A DNA stretch of 64,000 nt from Stenogyne calaminthoides (GCA_037126765.1 JBBCBC010000027.1:6286406-6350405), one strand, 5' to 3'. Numbered from the stretch's first letter, positions 1 to 13,349 are shown. Program-made: numbers and translations. Notes: generated by a model not told the origin, from the letters alone.

Positions 1-867
1 AGGTTGTTGAAATTCTTCATTTGAAAAAAAGGCATCATCAAGATCGCTTCTATTTCCTCCACACTCTATGGAATATTGAATTGTTCAAGAGGAGGAGGAG
101 GTGGAGAAAAATTGGAAGTCATCGGACTCTTTTTCCTTTTCCTCCTCTAGAAGATGATGATTCTCCTCTTCTTGACATTTTATTTTATGTAATATAAAAT
201 ATAAAGTAAAAGTAAAGTGTATATAATAATAATAAAAACTATATACTATAATGTATAAAATATATCAATATAGATAATATATGAAGTATGAATTATGAAC
301 TTTAATGAAGCTTATAATTTATAAAGTTAGAACTTAGAACTTAGAACAAGAGAATTAGAGATGAAGAAGAATTGATCAATTTGGATCAAGTTGGTGCAAG
401 AAAAATGAATACAAATGAGGGTATTTATAGAGTTTGAGAAAATAAAAAAAAAAACAAAAAAAAAACGGTAACTTTCATTTAAATCTCGACCATTGGATCA
501 AAAAAAACAAAGAACATTTGACTCAATCTCAACCATTGATTAAAAAAAAAAAAGGCAAAAATCGGAGGAACCCCATGAATTTTGCCGGTTCACGGAAGCG
601 CGGAACCTCCGGTTCCAACAAACCCGCGGTTATATTTGGTTTGTGGAACCGGGATTTCAACCGGTCATAATCAAGGAATCGGCTTTAAGCCGGTTGAACC
701 ATGGAACCATGGAACCGTGATTCTGGTTTCGTTTGTTTGAAGTTGAATCGAACCTAAATGTAATACACGGTTTCGGTTCGGTTCTTCTTTTCGTTTCTTC
801 CTGATTCCGATTTATCCGGTTTTGTTTCGGTTCGAACTTGGGATTCGATTCCTTTTCATAACTCTAA
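1..867 (-). mobile_element. edge-truncated hAT-like element (5' part only)
   Basis: Read on the minus strand, this stretch looks like the beginning of a hAT transposon that runs off the left edge. A possible terminus lies near 867. From about 560 to 860 there are dense AACCGG/GGTTCG subterminal motifs. A TATAAATA box lies near 425-432, and an ATG at 178-176 opens a short reading frame starting MSRRGESSSS. That frame stops after 19 codons, so the copy is decayed or non-autonomous. Ser/Arg/Gly-rich starts and GGTTCGGTT-type subterminal repeats are known from plant hAT elements. The other end and any target duplication lie outside the window, so the assignment is tentative. Confidence 0.4.
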
Positions 868-1811
868 TTGCACAATGTGCAATTGTACTTAATTTTAATT
901 TTAATGAACCATGAATCTTAAATTATGAACCATAAACCCTAAATCATTAATCATTCGGGTCGGGTGAACCATAAACAAATTTGACCGTTTTCGGATCGGG
1001 CCGGGTTGGTTCCGGACGGGGTGAAAAAACTTTTAAAAAAAACCTAAACCCTAAATCATGAATCATTCGGGTCTGATGAACCATGAACCAATTGGGCCGA
1101 GGTCAGGTCGGGTTGGGTCCCGGTCGAAAAAAAAAAGGTGAAAAAAAAATTGAAAAAATAAAATAAGTTGCACCAATTCTAAATTAGTGCAAATGATGCA
1201 CATGAGAATTTGTCTTTTATAAATTAATATCATAATATACATAAACACTTAAATATAATGTTATTAATTTATAAATGTGATGTTATGAATTAATAAGTGA
1301 TATGTTAATAGTTTATAAATGTAATAATATCAATTTTATATTTTGCATAAATTTTATGGGAGATCAACTCATAATTAATGAACGAAGGACCATGAGATAG
1401 TACGAATCTCATTAGACTTTTATAGATTTTATTCCGATGACGCGAGATATGATAGATTCTCTACATGTGCTCACTAACATCGAACTAAAATTCAACTAGA
1501 CATCCACATGTAAGCCAACTCAATCTCAATATAAGCCATATTTACGCCATTTTTTTTTAAAGAGTTGGTCTCTCATGAACTAGGTCTATGCTATGAATTT
1601 AAATTATTTGACAAATTTTACTTATTTTCAACATGTTTTTCTAAATTACTAAATTTGATCTGTATTATACACTGTGTAGGGTCAAATGTCATGAATTAAA
1701 AATAAGATTCATGCATGAACCAAGTATATACAAGTTTTTGTCATTTTTAAATTCATATGCCCACATTTTGGTCGTTTGATTATCTCAATAGCCATCTAGT
1801 TAACAAATGGA
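868..1811. other. gene-free AT-rich interval
   Basis: I see no gene here. Two similar patches, near 940-975 and 1044-1085, share 'aatcattcgggt' and a GAACCATGAAC-like tail. They are flanked by GGGTCGGG-type GC-rich motifs up to about 1130, which suggests remnants of hAT-like subterminal DNA. The rest is low-complexity AT-rich sequence. Confidence 0.4.
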
Positions 1812-2912
1812 CGATGCTATATGGGCTGATTCACCCCTGGGGTGATAAAATATTCTCTCGACTTATATAGTAAAAAGTCTATTGTACCCTAACGAAGTTT
1901 GACTCAATTTTCATCCTTTTTTCTCTTATATTAATTTTAAAAACTAATAATTAAAAAAATACAACCCTCCTCTGACGCTTCCTTACAACCACACGCCCCC
2001 AATCCCACTGTTCATCTTCTTCTCCACAAAAAAACTCAGCAATGCAATTTAAAAAAATGCCTCAATTAAAAAAAAAAAAAACAATATATCCCTCGCTCCT
2101 TCCCTTCCTCCACCGGAGTGTGAATTAATGAAGAAAAATTACTCATCAAATAGAGGTGTTGAAGGAATTCTAATCTATACTTATTTTTATCCAGTCAAGC
2201 CTCAACCATCGGGTATGCATCCTGTTTATTCTTAAATAATTTTAGAGTTTGAGGATGAATTTATTTTTAGGTTAATTCAATTTTTTTTTTTAATTTGGTG
2301 TTGAATTTGGGAACAAATTTTAGAATTAATTTTTGAGACGAAATTGGGAAACACAGTTGAATCCAGAGATGAATTTCAGAAGAAACTTCTAGAGGAAGAA
2401 TTTCAGAAGAAACTTCTCGAGTAAGAAGATGATTCTGAGAAAGAATTTAAAGGAAGCTTCCTAAGGAAGAAGATGAATAATTATTTTTATTTATTAGATT
2501 TAGACTAGAGAGAGAAAATGTAGGGAGATGAAATTGAGATTTTGAATCTTCTTCTTCAAATGCAAGCTTCATTTTTCATGACAGATAATTTATTAGGAAG
2601 TTGTTGGAGCCAACAATGTGGTTGTATTTAAAAAATGGCGGCGCCGACACCGGCACCGGCGCTGATGGTGGTGGCGGGCTGACGGCGGCGCTATGTTTGC
2701 GAAAGCTTGTGAAATATTTTCAGTATTAAAAATAGAGTAGATTTAAAGAAAATACAATATTTAATTTTTAATATTAAAAATAGAATAGATTTCAAAAAAA
2801 TACATAATATTCAAAATATATATTTTTTTCATTAAATGTATTTTTGTCATTTTACACTGTGAATTGATAGAAAATTCTTTCATCCTAAGGGTGAACACCC
2901 CATAAAATCCAG
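1812..2912. repeat. inverted-repeat element with GC-rich core
   Basis: The left end (near 1812-1860, with TTCACCCC then ATAAAATATTCTCT) and the right end (near 2865-2912, with GAAAATTCTTTCATCC then GGGTGAACACCCCATA) are imperfect inverted repeats of roughly 45 bp. The interior has a sharply GC-rich patch at 2635-2700, unlike the surrounding AT-rich DNA. That combination resembles a Mutator-like element with foreign GC-rich filler. No clear target duplication was found and no credible coding sequence is visible. Confidence 0.4.
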
Positions 2913-5109
2913 CCGCAAAAACTTATATGCAATATTGCATAAAAGTGATATATATAATTATAATTTAATTGAGTTTTTTTCTATCTAATGGGTCAGGATA
3001 ATTTGCAGTATGGATTCGATTCTTCTTCCTCGCGTCAAGGCGTATGGTTTTTTTCTTCCTCGGGCAGCTTCCAAATTCTTTTCTTCCTACCAGATTTTCA
3101 AATGGTGAAGTGGTAAGTTTTCTAGGTTTTTCCTTCTTTTTTCTTTTTTTTTTTTTTTCTTTTTCTCATCTCGCAAATTTACAGGTCCTTCCATTCTTTT
3201 TCCTCATAATTTTGTGATAGTTTTTCAGATCCTTCTCGTGACTATTCTTATTTGTGTTTTTTTATCCGTAATTTTCGAAAGTGATTTTTTTTTTCGCAAC
3301 AGACTTGGGTTTTGTTCGTGAAGAACACTCATTCGTTTGTTAGTAAGAATTTTATTTTGGTCATGTAATAACACATCAAGTTGATCTTAAAAAATGTGGA
3401 TTAATTCCAGAAAACTTGGTAGTAGCCGTCGGCATTCTTCTGCTAATTTTTAAACTTTTTTTAATGGGGTTATTCATTATTATTTTTTAACACAAAATAG
3501 TTTATACTAGTGTGTATCCCCACATATAAAGCGGGATTGGAAACGGAAATTTTAACCAAAAAAAAAAAAAGAATTTTGAAACATTTAAAATAAAATTATA
3601 TATAAAATTTTATTTAAAAAAGTTAATAATGAAAAAAAGAAGAAAAGTGATGATCGATTTAGATAAAGATAGATATGTAAAATTTTAATTAAAAAGTAAA
3701 ATTCAGAAAAGTATATAATAATCTGAAAAAGAAAAAAAAAAGTCAAGCAAAGTTCTCGTAAAGATGAGATTGAATATAAGATTGAATATAATCTGAAAAA
3801 GAAAAAAAAAAGTCAAGCAAAGTTCTCGTCAAGATGAGATTGAATATGTTTTTTTTTAACCATAATATAGATTAGTATATGTCTCATGCTTTTGACCAAG
3901 CATTATTGAGCACGATACTGTTTTGCAGTTTTGTAAGGATTAATGGAATGAAAATCCAAAACTGCAAAAAAAAAAAAAGAAATTCAGTGAAACATATGGA
4001 AAAAAAATACTACAGATATAAAACACAAACCAACTGAAAAATCACTTCCGAAGAAACACACATTAACACGAACAATTAGATTAAAAACATTGTGGATTTC
4101 TCATTGCATGTCTATGCACACAACAAATTTTATGTATAGAGACATAAAAATATACTCATAAGGAAGTGAGAGAGCAAAAAGAAGTAAAAGACATTGAATT
4201 ATTCTTATACAATATATTTTACTGATCAATTTATGAAATTCAAGTTTTTTCTTTATGCAGATCAATTTGTATAGGGTTTTAAAATTTTAATGTAAAGAAC
4301 ACTTGACCAAATTGGTGTTTGCCCATCTTAGGATGTTCATGTACTTAGTGTGCTTAAAAAAGCTCCATATTTAATAACACAATTCAGAAAAAAAATAAAT
4401 AAATAAAGACACCAAAAACAAAAATTGACCCGATTATATAGTCTTTTTTCATATGTTTTTTTAATAAACTTCAAAAGCAAAGATATATTTTTTGACAATT
4501 TATAAACATGAAAAATAGTAAAAAAGTAGCGACTGATTGCAATGGAGCGCGATCAGATTAAAAAAAAATTGTTACATATTAACAGATCAATAATTGAAGA
4601 AAGAAGAAAGAAAAATAAATTGCAAATGAAAATAATATAAATCACTATAAATTAATTATCCAAATATAATTATATAAAGTACTAATTACCGAAAAAATAT
4701 GCTTACCCTTAACCCCGCGGACCATTATGAATTTTAATGAGAGATATATTTTTTTCAAAAAAAGAAAAGAGTCGAAGGGCAAGAGATAGCATGTTAGAGA
4801 AATTGAGAAGAAGACGACATTTTGTTAAAGGATTTTGATTTAATCATAAACAAGTTTTCGAAAATAAAAGAGTGCAAAAACCCTCAAAAAAAAAAAAGAA
4901 AAAAGAAGGCTGCACTATGACCTGTATGAGATTTTATATGACTGTGATAATACATCTACAGAAGATGGAATAAAACCATAAATTTATGGTGGAGACGAAA
5001 TAGAAAATTGGGACTCATTAATTTCTGTGAAAAAACTTTAATTTTGGAGAGAAAAAAGAAAAGAGAGGTGCGGTGAGAAAAAATGGTTAAAATAGGGGAT
5101 TTAAATAGA
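2913..5109. other. gene-free interval with poly-A/T tracts
   Basis: No gene was recognised in this 2.2 kb. It consists of AT-rich sequence with many A and T runs. The only defined structure is the short tandem duplication listed separately at 3719-3847. Confidence 0.5.
3719..3847. repeat. two-copy tandem repeat, period 70 bp
   Basis: A block starting ATAATCTGAAAAAG and ending GATGAGATTGAATAT occurs twice with a 70 bp offset (first at 3719, again at 3789). The copies differ at only about one position (CTCGTAAAG versus CTCGTCAAG), so the duplication is young. Confidence 0.85.
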
Positions 5110-5441
5110 AATGGTCCCGTAACTTTGCACCTTTATTGAAAAGGTTTCGTATATATTACATGTTTCAATTTAGTCCCGTGTGTTTTCAATTTGTGCCGAT
5201 TTAGTCCCAAATCGCCGGAGACCGGTCAAAACTTAAAAAAAAACGACGCGTTTTTATGATAAATTCTCATCGAAATTAGGGGCGCGTGTATCACACGCCC
5301 TAAAACGACATCGTTTTTGGGTAGTTTGACAGGTTTCTGGCTATTTGGGACTAAATCAGCACAAATTGAAAACATACGAGATTAAATTGAAACATGTGAT
5401 ATATACGGGATCTTTTCAATAAAAGGCAAGAAAGCTATGGG
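5110..5441. repeat. foldback (long inverted-repeat) MITE
   Basis: The left arm (about 5113-5210) and right arm (about 5340-5438) are inverted repeats of around 100 bp. Both contain TTTATTGAAAAG, a TTTCAATTT segment with the ACATGTTTCAATTTA core, and GGGACTAAATC or its complement. The loop contains a shorter palindrome, GGGCGTGTGATACACGCGCCC-like. It is a non-coding foldback element of unassigned superfamily. The following 400 bp to 5844 show no gene. Confidence 0.65.
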
Positions 5442-5844
5442 AATTCATTTAGATTTAAAATAAAAAAGTAAAATAGTGATAAAATATGGGACAATTAAGA
5501 TATACATAAAAAATAAAAAATAATAAGAATATGGGAAGATCTCATTCGCTTTTTTTATTGCTAATCCTCATTTTCACTAATGACAAAGTCTCATTTTCGG
5601 TCTTGTGACTTGATGACAAAGAGATCCACTCTAAGAATATAGATATCAAAATATGTGGGAGCAGTTAAGATATATATAATAATTAAAAAATATAAAATTA
5701 TGAGAAAATTGAAATTTCAAAGGCCAGGAATGTAGAAATGACAGTTGAAATAGAAAAGGCTTAGAATTAGATATAAGGGGATATTATGTCGAATTCAACA
5801 GGCTCAATTGATCATAGAACTCAAGCCCAAAGGAAAAATGATTT

Positions 5845-7125
5845 TGCCCATAATTGGTAAATGCACCCATTGAAATTTTTAAAGGACAAAAATATACCCT
5901 GTCCTATTTTTTTTTTTGACAAGCAAAGCTGCATTATCATTACGATGTGAAATCAGTTACATTACATCGAAGGTTGTGGGAATCTGTTGGTCCACCCAAA
6001 CACAAAGGGTTGGAAAGAGTAAAAGAAAAAGAAGCTAAGCAATCAGCAAACCTATTATTACAGCGAGGTACATATGTGATGTGAGTAAACGCTGTATGCA
6101 CTTTAAGTCGTGGTACCTCATCCATCAAGATTCCTTCATAAGCGTTATTTCGTGGCTGCTCCGTCACTAGTTGGACAGCCAACAAGGAATCCGACACACC
6201 CGGTGTGAATGCAGAACAACATCCCATATTGTAAAGCTAGAAGCTCTGTAGCCAACAGCCACACCTGCTCCATGACGGGGATTGAAGCTGCAACACAAAC
6301 TTTTCCTAAACTATTGGGGGATGGCAAAGCCCACTCCAAACTTCCGTTTGGCTAGAGCGATCGCGGCATCTACCGAAAAGTCCTGTGGGTGAGCGTGTAG
6401 AGGCTCCAGTTGCTTGAAATTCGTTCAGCCTGTCTATGCTTACAAACTGCCTTCCACATTGCCCACGCATGCAACGCAAAAATTTCGAGCAATTGTTTGC
6501 CATGATTGTCGAGAATCGCTGTACAACACTCCCAAAAAGACAAATGGTCACACGTACCCCAGAAGAGAGTGTCCTTCCAGAAAGAGCGAGTCCTGGGACA
6601 ATGAATTAGGGTGTGTGTGGTGGTCCCATTCCCACCGCCCTAATAATTGTGCTTTTTCCCCAAAAAAGATGGTGCGCCTGCTTCCTCCATTGCTGCCACC
6701 CTCATCAATCCTCCCTGCGACGTCGCCGGCCAGCCACCACCGTTACTCCTGTACCCGCAATAAACTACCAATTTTACCCTTTTCATAAATATTTAATTTT
6801 CCATTTTTTTCTCTCATTTTCCTTCTTCCCGTGACTTTTTCTCTGTCGTCTCCCTCTCTGGCCGCCGAACGGCGACGATCTGGGCAAGGAGACGACCGGC
6901 GACGGCACAGCGGTGATTTAACTGGATTTTGTGAGAGAGAGAGAGTGGGGATCTGATCAATTTTTTCAATGAGAGGATGTGACTGACCGAAGTAACGCCG
7001 GTGGCGGAGGGTGGCAGCAATGTGGGTGCCGCCATCTTGTTTAGGAAGAAGCAGGGTTATTTTTGTCCTTTTCTAAAAGAATAAAATTTTAATGGGTGTA
7101 TTTAATAATTATGGGGGGTGGATAA
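5845..7125. mobile_element. MULE-like element carrying a captured RNase H-like fragment
   Basis: The ends are inverted repeats of around 45 bp. The left end has CCCATAATTGGTAAATGCACCC then GGACAAAAAT. The right end has ATTTTTGTCC and then GGGTGTATTTAATAATTATGGG. Long terminal inverted repeats with unrelated filler are typical of Mutator-like elements. The interior holds a minus-strand RNase H-like fragment (5950-6560) and a GC-rich stretch (6660-7035) of unknown origin. No transposase was recognised and no exact target duplication was found. Confidence 0.5.
5950..6560 (-). pseudogene. RVT_3 / RNase H-like protein fragment
   Basis: Two minus-strand frames together resemble the plant RNase H-like domain (Pfam RVT_3) found in LINE-derived and domesticated proteins. 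The upstream frame, about 6145-6339, reads VCVAASIPVMEQVWLLATEL. The downstream frame, about 5950-6227, contains SDSLLAVQLVTEQ, then ILMDEV and RCNNRFADCLAS. The last matches the family's N-x2-AD-x-LA ending. The frame switches near 6190, and there is no start codon or gene context, so this is a broken fragment inside an inverted-repeat element. Confidence 0.55.
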
Positions 7126-8351
7126 CCGGACCCTTTGCCTAAACATGGGGATCCATGTGGCAACTCAAATATAAAAACAATAAAATTTCTGTGAAATTCC
7201 CGTCAGTTGCATCATGGCCATTTTCGGTAAGAAGAATGCCCATTTTAGAGTAAATATTTCATTCACTCGTATTATCGGGATAGAAAAAAAATATTATTAT
7301 AACGATAAATTTACATAAAAATTGATTTTTTTTAAATAATATATTTAATATAATACATATTATATTATATGTATATAAATTTATTAATAAATTTATATAT
7401 CTAATTAATATAAATTTGACTAAAATAAAAACATACATTTTCAAAGTATATAAAATACATGTAATCAACTAACATGCATGCACATAAGAACTAAGCAATA
7501 ATTATTCCTTACATGTATGTAAATGTTTGTTCAATATTGAAGGATATAATCGTTTTGACTTAAAAAAGAAGGTGTCTATGCAAACGAGTTATTACGTACA
7601 AACAAGTTGGAGGATGTAGTGACAAGTTATAACATTAAAATGTCGTCATAATTAATTATAGATAAATATTTTAGGTCATCTTAATTGTAATAATATGTAA
7701 TTTTTTTATATAATGTAATTTATTCTTATATGGAGACATAAATCTTTAAGACGGGATCGAAAAAAATATGTCTTATTACAATGTGGAATTTATTCTTAAA
7801 TATAACTGATCCCGAATTGAGACCATGATTTTTTATTACTATAAAAACTTTATTCTTATATAAAGTATTTCTATGTTTTTTTTACTGTATATGTTAAATT
7901 AAAAATTCAACTTCACATTTTCTGACCGATCTCAAATTTTGTTAATCCACAAATTATTTGACGATATGTACTAGGTAAATGTATGAAATCATCTATTCTT
8001 GGTGTTCCACCTTTTGTTACGCACTCCTTCCTTTTCACAGGAATTTACACATTTATCTTTTTGCTCTCGTTTTAACAAGCGAATTGTTTTAGTATTTAAA
8101 ATAATAAAGTGATTTTTAAAGTAGTGTATAATAGTTTTACCCTCCTCTATTATACGCTTTTTAAAAAATTAAAACTGCTAGACAAAACTCATCCCACATA
8201 ATAATTGTAACTTGTACAGTAAATTTTATGTGAACTCGAGTTCACGGTAACTATATTATTTTTACACATAAACATTATTATCATTATGTTTAAACACTAC
8301 CATTGTTTAAAAAAATTACTTTTCATAAATATAATATAGTAAAAGTGTATA
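7126..8351. other. gene-free AT-rich interval
   Basis: I see only AT-rich, low-complexity sequence, including a strongly AT-biased stretch at 7260-7440. The short open frames here have homopolymer-type composition and no recognisable domain. Confidence 0.5.
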
Positions 8352-8930
8352 TAGGCTTGGCAAGGGTGGGGCGGGGCGGGGAGTAAAAATCAGGGTAGGG
8401 ACAAGGAATCCCCGCGAACCATTTGGAGAATAAACCGGCTCCATTCCCCCGCCCAGCACTCTTTTTTTTTTTTTTTTTTAAATTTGATTTTCGTAATTTT
8501 AATACAGAAGTATACAAATTCAAACTACACACTTAACAACAACAATAAAAATTAAAAAATAGTTCAACATAAAAAAAAAAATCAAAATATAAATTTAAGC
8601 ATACAATATAAAAAAAAAAAAATCATTATTCATCTCATTTGTTCTCTCATATAATTAAGCACCTTCAAATCTTCGTTTCACGTGCATCCATATCAAGATT
8701 AGGGTTTATAAATTTTTAATACACATTATTCATTTATATATATATATATATATATTTACATATATAATTATATATATTAATTTAAATAATAAAAAATTGG
8801 GACCAACGGGAAATAGGGCGGGGATCCCCGTGGGGCGGAGACTACTATCCCCGGCCCCGCCATCAGGGGAAAAAAATCCTCGTCCCCATCCCGCGAGGAA
8901 CGGGAATTTTCTGCCCCATTGTCAAACCTA
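8352..8930. mobile_element. hAT-like non-autonomous element (579 bp)
   Basis: The ends are inverted: TAGGCTTGGCAAGGG on the left and CCATTGTCAAACCTA on the right. The flanks AGTGTATA (8344-8351) and AATGTATA (8931-8938) match at seven of eight positions, as expected of an aged 8-bp hAT target duplication. GC-rich subterminal blocks (GGGGCGGGG, CCCCGCC) sit just inside both ends around an AT-rich core with a TA microsatellite near 8735-8755. No transposase is present. Confidence 0.7.
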
Positions 8931-9588
8931 AATGTATATATAATAATATATATATATATATATAATAATAATATTTAAATAAATAGTGTTCACCCGAATT
9001 CAAGTTTTCGTGAAGTTTTGTTTTATTGTAAATCATACGAGAACGAGAGAGGTAAAAGTTATAGGATACCAATTTTTGCCTAATTTTTGTCGTCTTCATC
9101 AACATTAGAATTTCTTTAGTTACTTATTCTAGTATGATTTATTTAATTAGTGAGTCTCATGTGCATCAAATCTTCAAGACCGTCAAGTTTCTAAGTATAA
9201 GAGGAATCCATTAAAAAAAAGGAGACTTCGCCATTGATCCACAATAAAATGAAGAGGTTAAAGTGAAATAAGACCGGATCTGAAGTCCGTCAAGACCAAA
9301 TGTATATGAAACATTGTCTTATTTAATTAATATTTTGTGCATCTCTTAATTTCGCTGCAATACTAGACCCCTCCATTTTAGATCATTTGATTTTTTTTTT
9401 TTTTTTTAAATGTATGAGAAAAATAAGATAAAGTTTGAGTCAAATGAAACAGGAAGGAAATCGGCAGATAAACAGAGTCCCCTTTATATACCACTCATAT
9501 TCTTCTTCCACACACAAAATTCAAATCTGAAAACATTTTCACAAAACCACACAACTTTTCCGTCCAAAAGAACCGGCGGTTGTGAAAA
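8931..9588. other. gene-free interval upstream of RING-family copy 1
   Basis: No gene is seen. The interval begins with a TA-repeat tract (8935-8965) and ends in the presumed 5' leader of the broken RING-family paralogue, whose ATG is at 9589. The leader sequence is C/A-rich (CACACAAAATTC, CACAACTTTTCC). Confidence 0.4.
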
Positions 9589-9723
9589 ATGGCCGGAGTT
9601 CTCCCCGGTGAAGCCGCGAGAATAAGAAGAATTCATCAAAGCAATCTCTACAACGACGGATCCACAAGGCGATCTTCTTTCTGCTTATACGCAACCAATT
9701 ATCAGGAATTTAATATCAGTTCT

Positions 9724-10003
9724 TATTAACAATTTGAATAGATATTGAAGAAGAAGAAAGATGAATATTGATTGAGAGGAATTGTATTTGTTACAAGTGA
9801 TAGAATGACCAAAATGGAAAAGTTAATCTGTTCTGACCTAATGTGAGAACTTATATAGAGTAACTCCCTTCTAACTAACTCCTATTAGCAACTTTACAAA
9901 ATATAATAAAAGGAATAGCAACTTTACAAAATATAATAAAAGGAATAGCAACTTTACAAAATAGAAGTGTTAAATAAAATAGCACTTCTTTATTTACTCT
10001 TTA
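9724..10003 (-). repeat. 3' LTR of the Copia element (280 bp)
   Basis: This is the downstream LTR in element orientation. It is 29 bp longer than its partner. It holds one extra copy of a 30-bp unit (GCAACTTTACAAAATATAAT...) at about 9891-9950, and the partner has one extra A elsewhere. Confidence 0.9.
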
Positions 10004-13000
10004 GACCCCCTCAAAATGAGAGTGGATATTCAAGAGCCTCATTTTGGACTTGAGTTTGTTGAATGAAGTTGGAAGGAGAGGCTTGGTCATGATGTCTGCA
10101 AGGTTCTCATCAGTGGGTAAATGGATGATCTTGATTGCACCTTCTTTGATTTTATGTCTTGTGAAGTGCAATCTATGGAAATGTGTTTACTTTTGTCATG
10201 GATACATGGATTCAGGGCAATCTGGTATGCAAATTTGCTATCAGTGTATAAGGATGTTGGTAATTGAACTGAAATTCAGAGGTCTTTCAGGATGTAGAGA
10301 ATCCATTGGACTTCACATGTAGTGGTTGTCATAGCCCTATACTCAGCTTCAGCAGAGGATCTACTCACTGTACTTTGCTTCTTAGACTTCCATGAGATGA
10401 GTGAGTTCCCCAAATATATTGTGTAACCTGTGATAGATTTTCTGGTTTCTATACATCCAGCCCAATCACTATCAGTATAAGAATGTAGCTTGAAATCATT
10501 AGTGTTGGAATATAAAATACCCAAACCTGGAGTGCCCTTTAAATATCTCAACACCCTGTGTACAACACTCATGTGTTCTTTGGATGGGTTGCTCATGAAC
10601 TGAGAGAGAGATTGAACAGCATAGGAGATGTCTGGTCTTGTTACTGTTAAGTAAAGTAACTTACCAACAATCTTTCTATAAAGCTTTGGATCAGTCCTAT
10701 TTGTATCAGTGGCCTGTATAAGTTGCAGTTTAGAGTCCATAGGTGTGTTACAAGGTTTGCTTCCCAAATAGCCAAAGTCAGTTAATAGGTCTAATGTGTA
10801 TTTTCTTTGACATAAAGATAGACCTTTTTCTGATCTTGCTACCTCAATACCAAGCATATACTTTAACACACCTAAGTCCTTTATAGTGAATTTATTGTGC
10901 AGATAACTCTTAACATTTGTTAAGATCATCTACATAGCAAACAATAGAAGTGAATGAGATATCAGTTTGTTTGGTAAATAAAGAGTTATCAGCTTCAGAT
11001 TGCACATAGCCAATTTCAAAAAGAGAACTTGAGAGTTTAGTAAACCACTGTTTTTATGCTTGTTTCAAACCATAAAGACTCTTATTCAATTTACAAACTC
11101 TTGAATCAGAATCACTACAATAACCAGGTGGGGGACTCATGAAAATTTCTTCAGTTAGATCACCATGCAAGAAAGCATTGTTCACATCTAGCTGGTGAAT
11201 AAACCAATTTTTAGCAACAACAATAGAGAGTAAAATCCTGACAGTTGTAACCTTTGCTACAGGACTAAAAGTATCAAAGTAGTCAACACCTTCTTGTTGT
11301 GTAGCAACAAGTCTTGCTTTATATCTCTCAATTGAACCATCTTGTTTATACTTAATTTTAAAAACCCACTTACATCCAATACAATCTCTATTTGGTGGAA
11401 GAGATACTAAAGTCCATGTATTAGTCCTTTCCAAGGCATCTAATTCAGCTTTCATAACCTGTTGCCAATTAGGATTGTCTTTGGCTTGTTTATAAGTTTT
11501 AGGTTCAATATTTTGAGAAATAGATGCAGTAAACACTCTATGATCATGAGAAAGTCTATCAGTTGATAAGAAGTCAGAGATAACATACTGTTTTCCACAA
11601 GAAACATTCATATTTACCTCAGAAACAGACATATTTGCCTCAGTACTCAAAGATTTAGGTAAAGAAGTCTCATATAATTTCAAATATGCAGGTTGAGACC
11701 TAGTCCTAGTAGACTTTCTAACATGATCAGGTTCAATAGCTTGTCTATTAACAACTTCAGAAACAGGTTCAATAGCCTGGCTATTTACAACATCAGGTTC
11801 CATAGCCTGTCTATCAAGTGTATGATCAATAAACTCATCATGTGCTTCTTGATGAACAATATTGTTATCAACAGAAGAAGGTAAAACATAATTTTGAGGA
11901 TTATCATCAACAGAATCAATACCATCTTGTAAGAAGGAATTTTTAGCAATCAAAAGCTGAACAAACTCATGAGCACCTTGTTTATCAGAATAAGGAAAAA
12001 CATTTTCATAAAAGGTCACATTTCTTGATATAAAAACTTTCCCAGTATTTAAATCAAGCAATCTATAACCTTTGACTCCAAAAGGATATCCCAAAAAGAC
12101 ACAATTAGTAGCCCTTGGATCAAACTTATTTCTGTTAACAGATAGAGTGTTTGCAAAACATAAACAACCAAAACACCTTAAAAAAGAGTAATCAGGTTTT
12201 CTTCCATATAACATCTCAAAAGGGGATAAATTTTGAAGAACCACAGTTGGCATCCTATTTATCAAGTATGCAGCAGACAAAATACATTCACTCCAGTATA
12301 CAATAGGTAATGAAGACTGAAACAACAAAGCCCTAGCCACCTGCAATAAATGCTGGTGTTTTCTTTCAACCAAACCATTCTGTTGTGGTGTTTCCACACA
12401 GGATGTTTGGTGAATTATCCCATGGGAATGATAAAAATCATATAACAGAAACTCAGTCCCATTATCACTCCTCAAAACCTTAATTTTCTTATTGAATTGA
12501 GTTAAAACCATGTTGTAAAAGTTTTCCAAAGAATTCTTGACATCAGACTTAGCTTTTAAAAGATAGATCCAAGTACATCTTGAAAAATCATCAACAATTG
12601 TCAAGAAGTATTTATAACCAAAATATGAAGTAATGGAAAAATGACCCCAAACATCACATTGTATCAAATCAAAACAAGCAATGGATGAAGAGACACTAAT
12701 AGGAAAGGGTTTCTTTTTCAGTTTTGCAAGAGGACACACAATACAATGATTCAAAACATCAGAATTCTGTAAACCCAAATCCTTAATATGCAACATAGTA
12801 GAAGGAGCTAAATGTCCTAATCTATTGTGCCAGAGTGTAAAAGTACCAGTAGAAGCAGAGTTGTCAACAAAATTTGCAGAATGGACTTTAAGCAAGTATA
12901 AGCCTTCATGTTGCTCAGCAGAACCAATCACCCTGAGGGAGTCTTTGTCCTGCAAAACACAACTAGATGCCATAAAACTAACTGTACAATTAGAGTACCT

Positions 13001-13250
13001 TGTTAAATGGCTTATAGAGAGAAGATTAAAAGCAAAATCAGGCACATACAACACATTATATAATGTCAAATTCTCATTAATAACCACATTTCCCATATGT
13101 GTTGCAGTAGAAAAGGCTTTATTAGGCAAACTTATTTTAATATTAGCTAGTGTTGGAGGTGTAGTGAAACAATCCAAACTAGAAACCATATGATCAGTTG
13201 CTCCAGTGTCCAATATCCAAGTAATAGGCTTACAATTAGAATAAGAATGA
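10004..13250 (-). pseudogene. Copia pol (protease, integrase, RT, RNase H), broken
   Basis: The protease motif WILDTGATDHM is near 13190-13220. Next come an integrase zinc region (HNRLGHL...CIVCPLAK) and catalytic core segments (IQCDVWG, LRSDNGTEFL, QQNGLVERKH). Reverse transcriptase follows (CKWVFKIKYK, HQLDVNNAFLHGDL, KSLYGLKQA). An in-frame TAA at 11054 stops the frame just after KQA. The catalytic YVDD lies at about 10923-10936 and is followed at once by a frameshift. RNase H resumes from 10929 (SYTDSDWAGC, SSAEAEYRAM) and meets a TGA at 10276. Recognisable sequence continues to the 3' LTR (LYTDSK, ADIMTKPL, final HFEGV). Single-base lesions occur throughout. Confidence 0.9.
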
Positions 13251-13349
13251 AAACAGAAGTTACTTCCTGTTTTACGAACTACGGATCGTTAGAAACACCG
13301 TGAGTGGCATGAGCAATCACACCAAAGAAGCAGAGAGTGAATGGAATCA

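Noticed and set aside
7259..7468. 69-codon Ile/Tyr/Asn-rich frame
   Set aside because: It comes from extreme AT-rich composition without any gene signal.
12825..13193. 122-codon plus-strand open frame
   Set aside because: It is antisense to the Copia pol region, whose protease and integrase motifs are clear on the minus strand.
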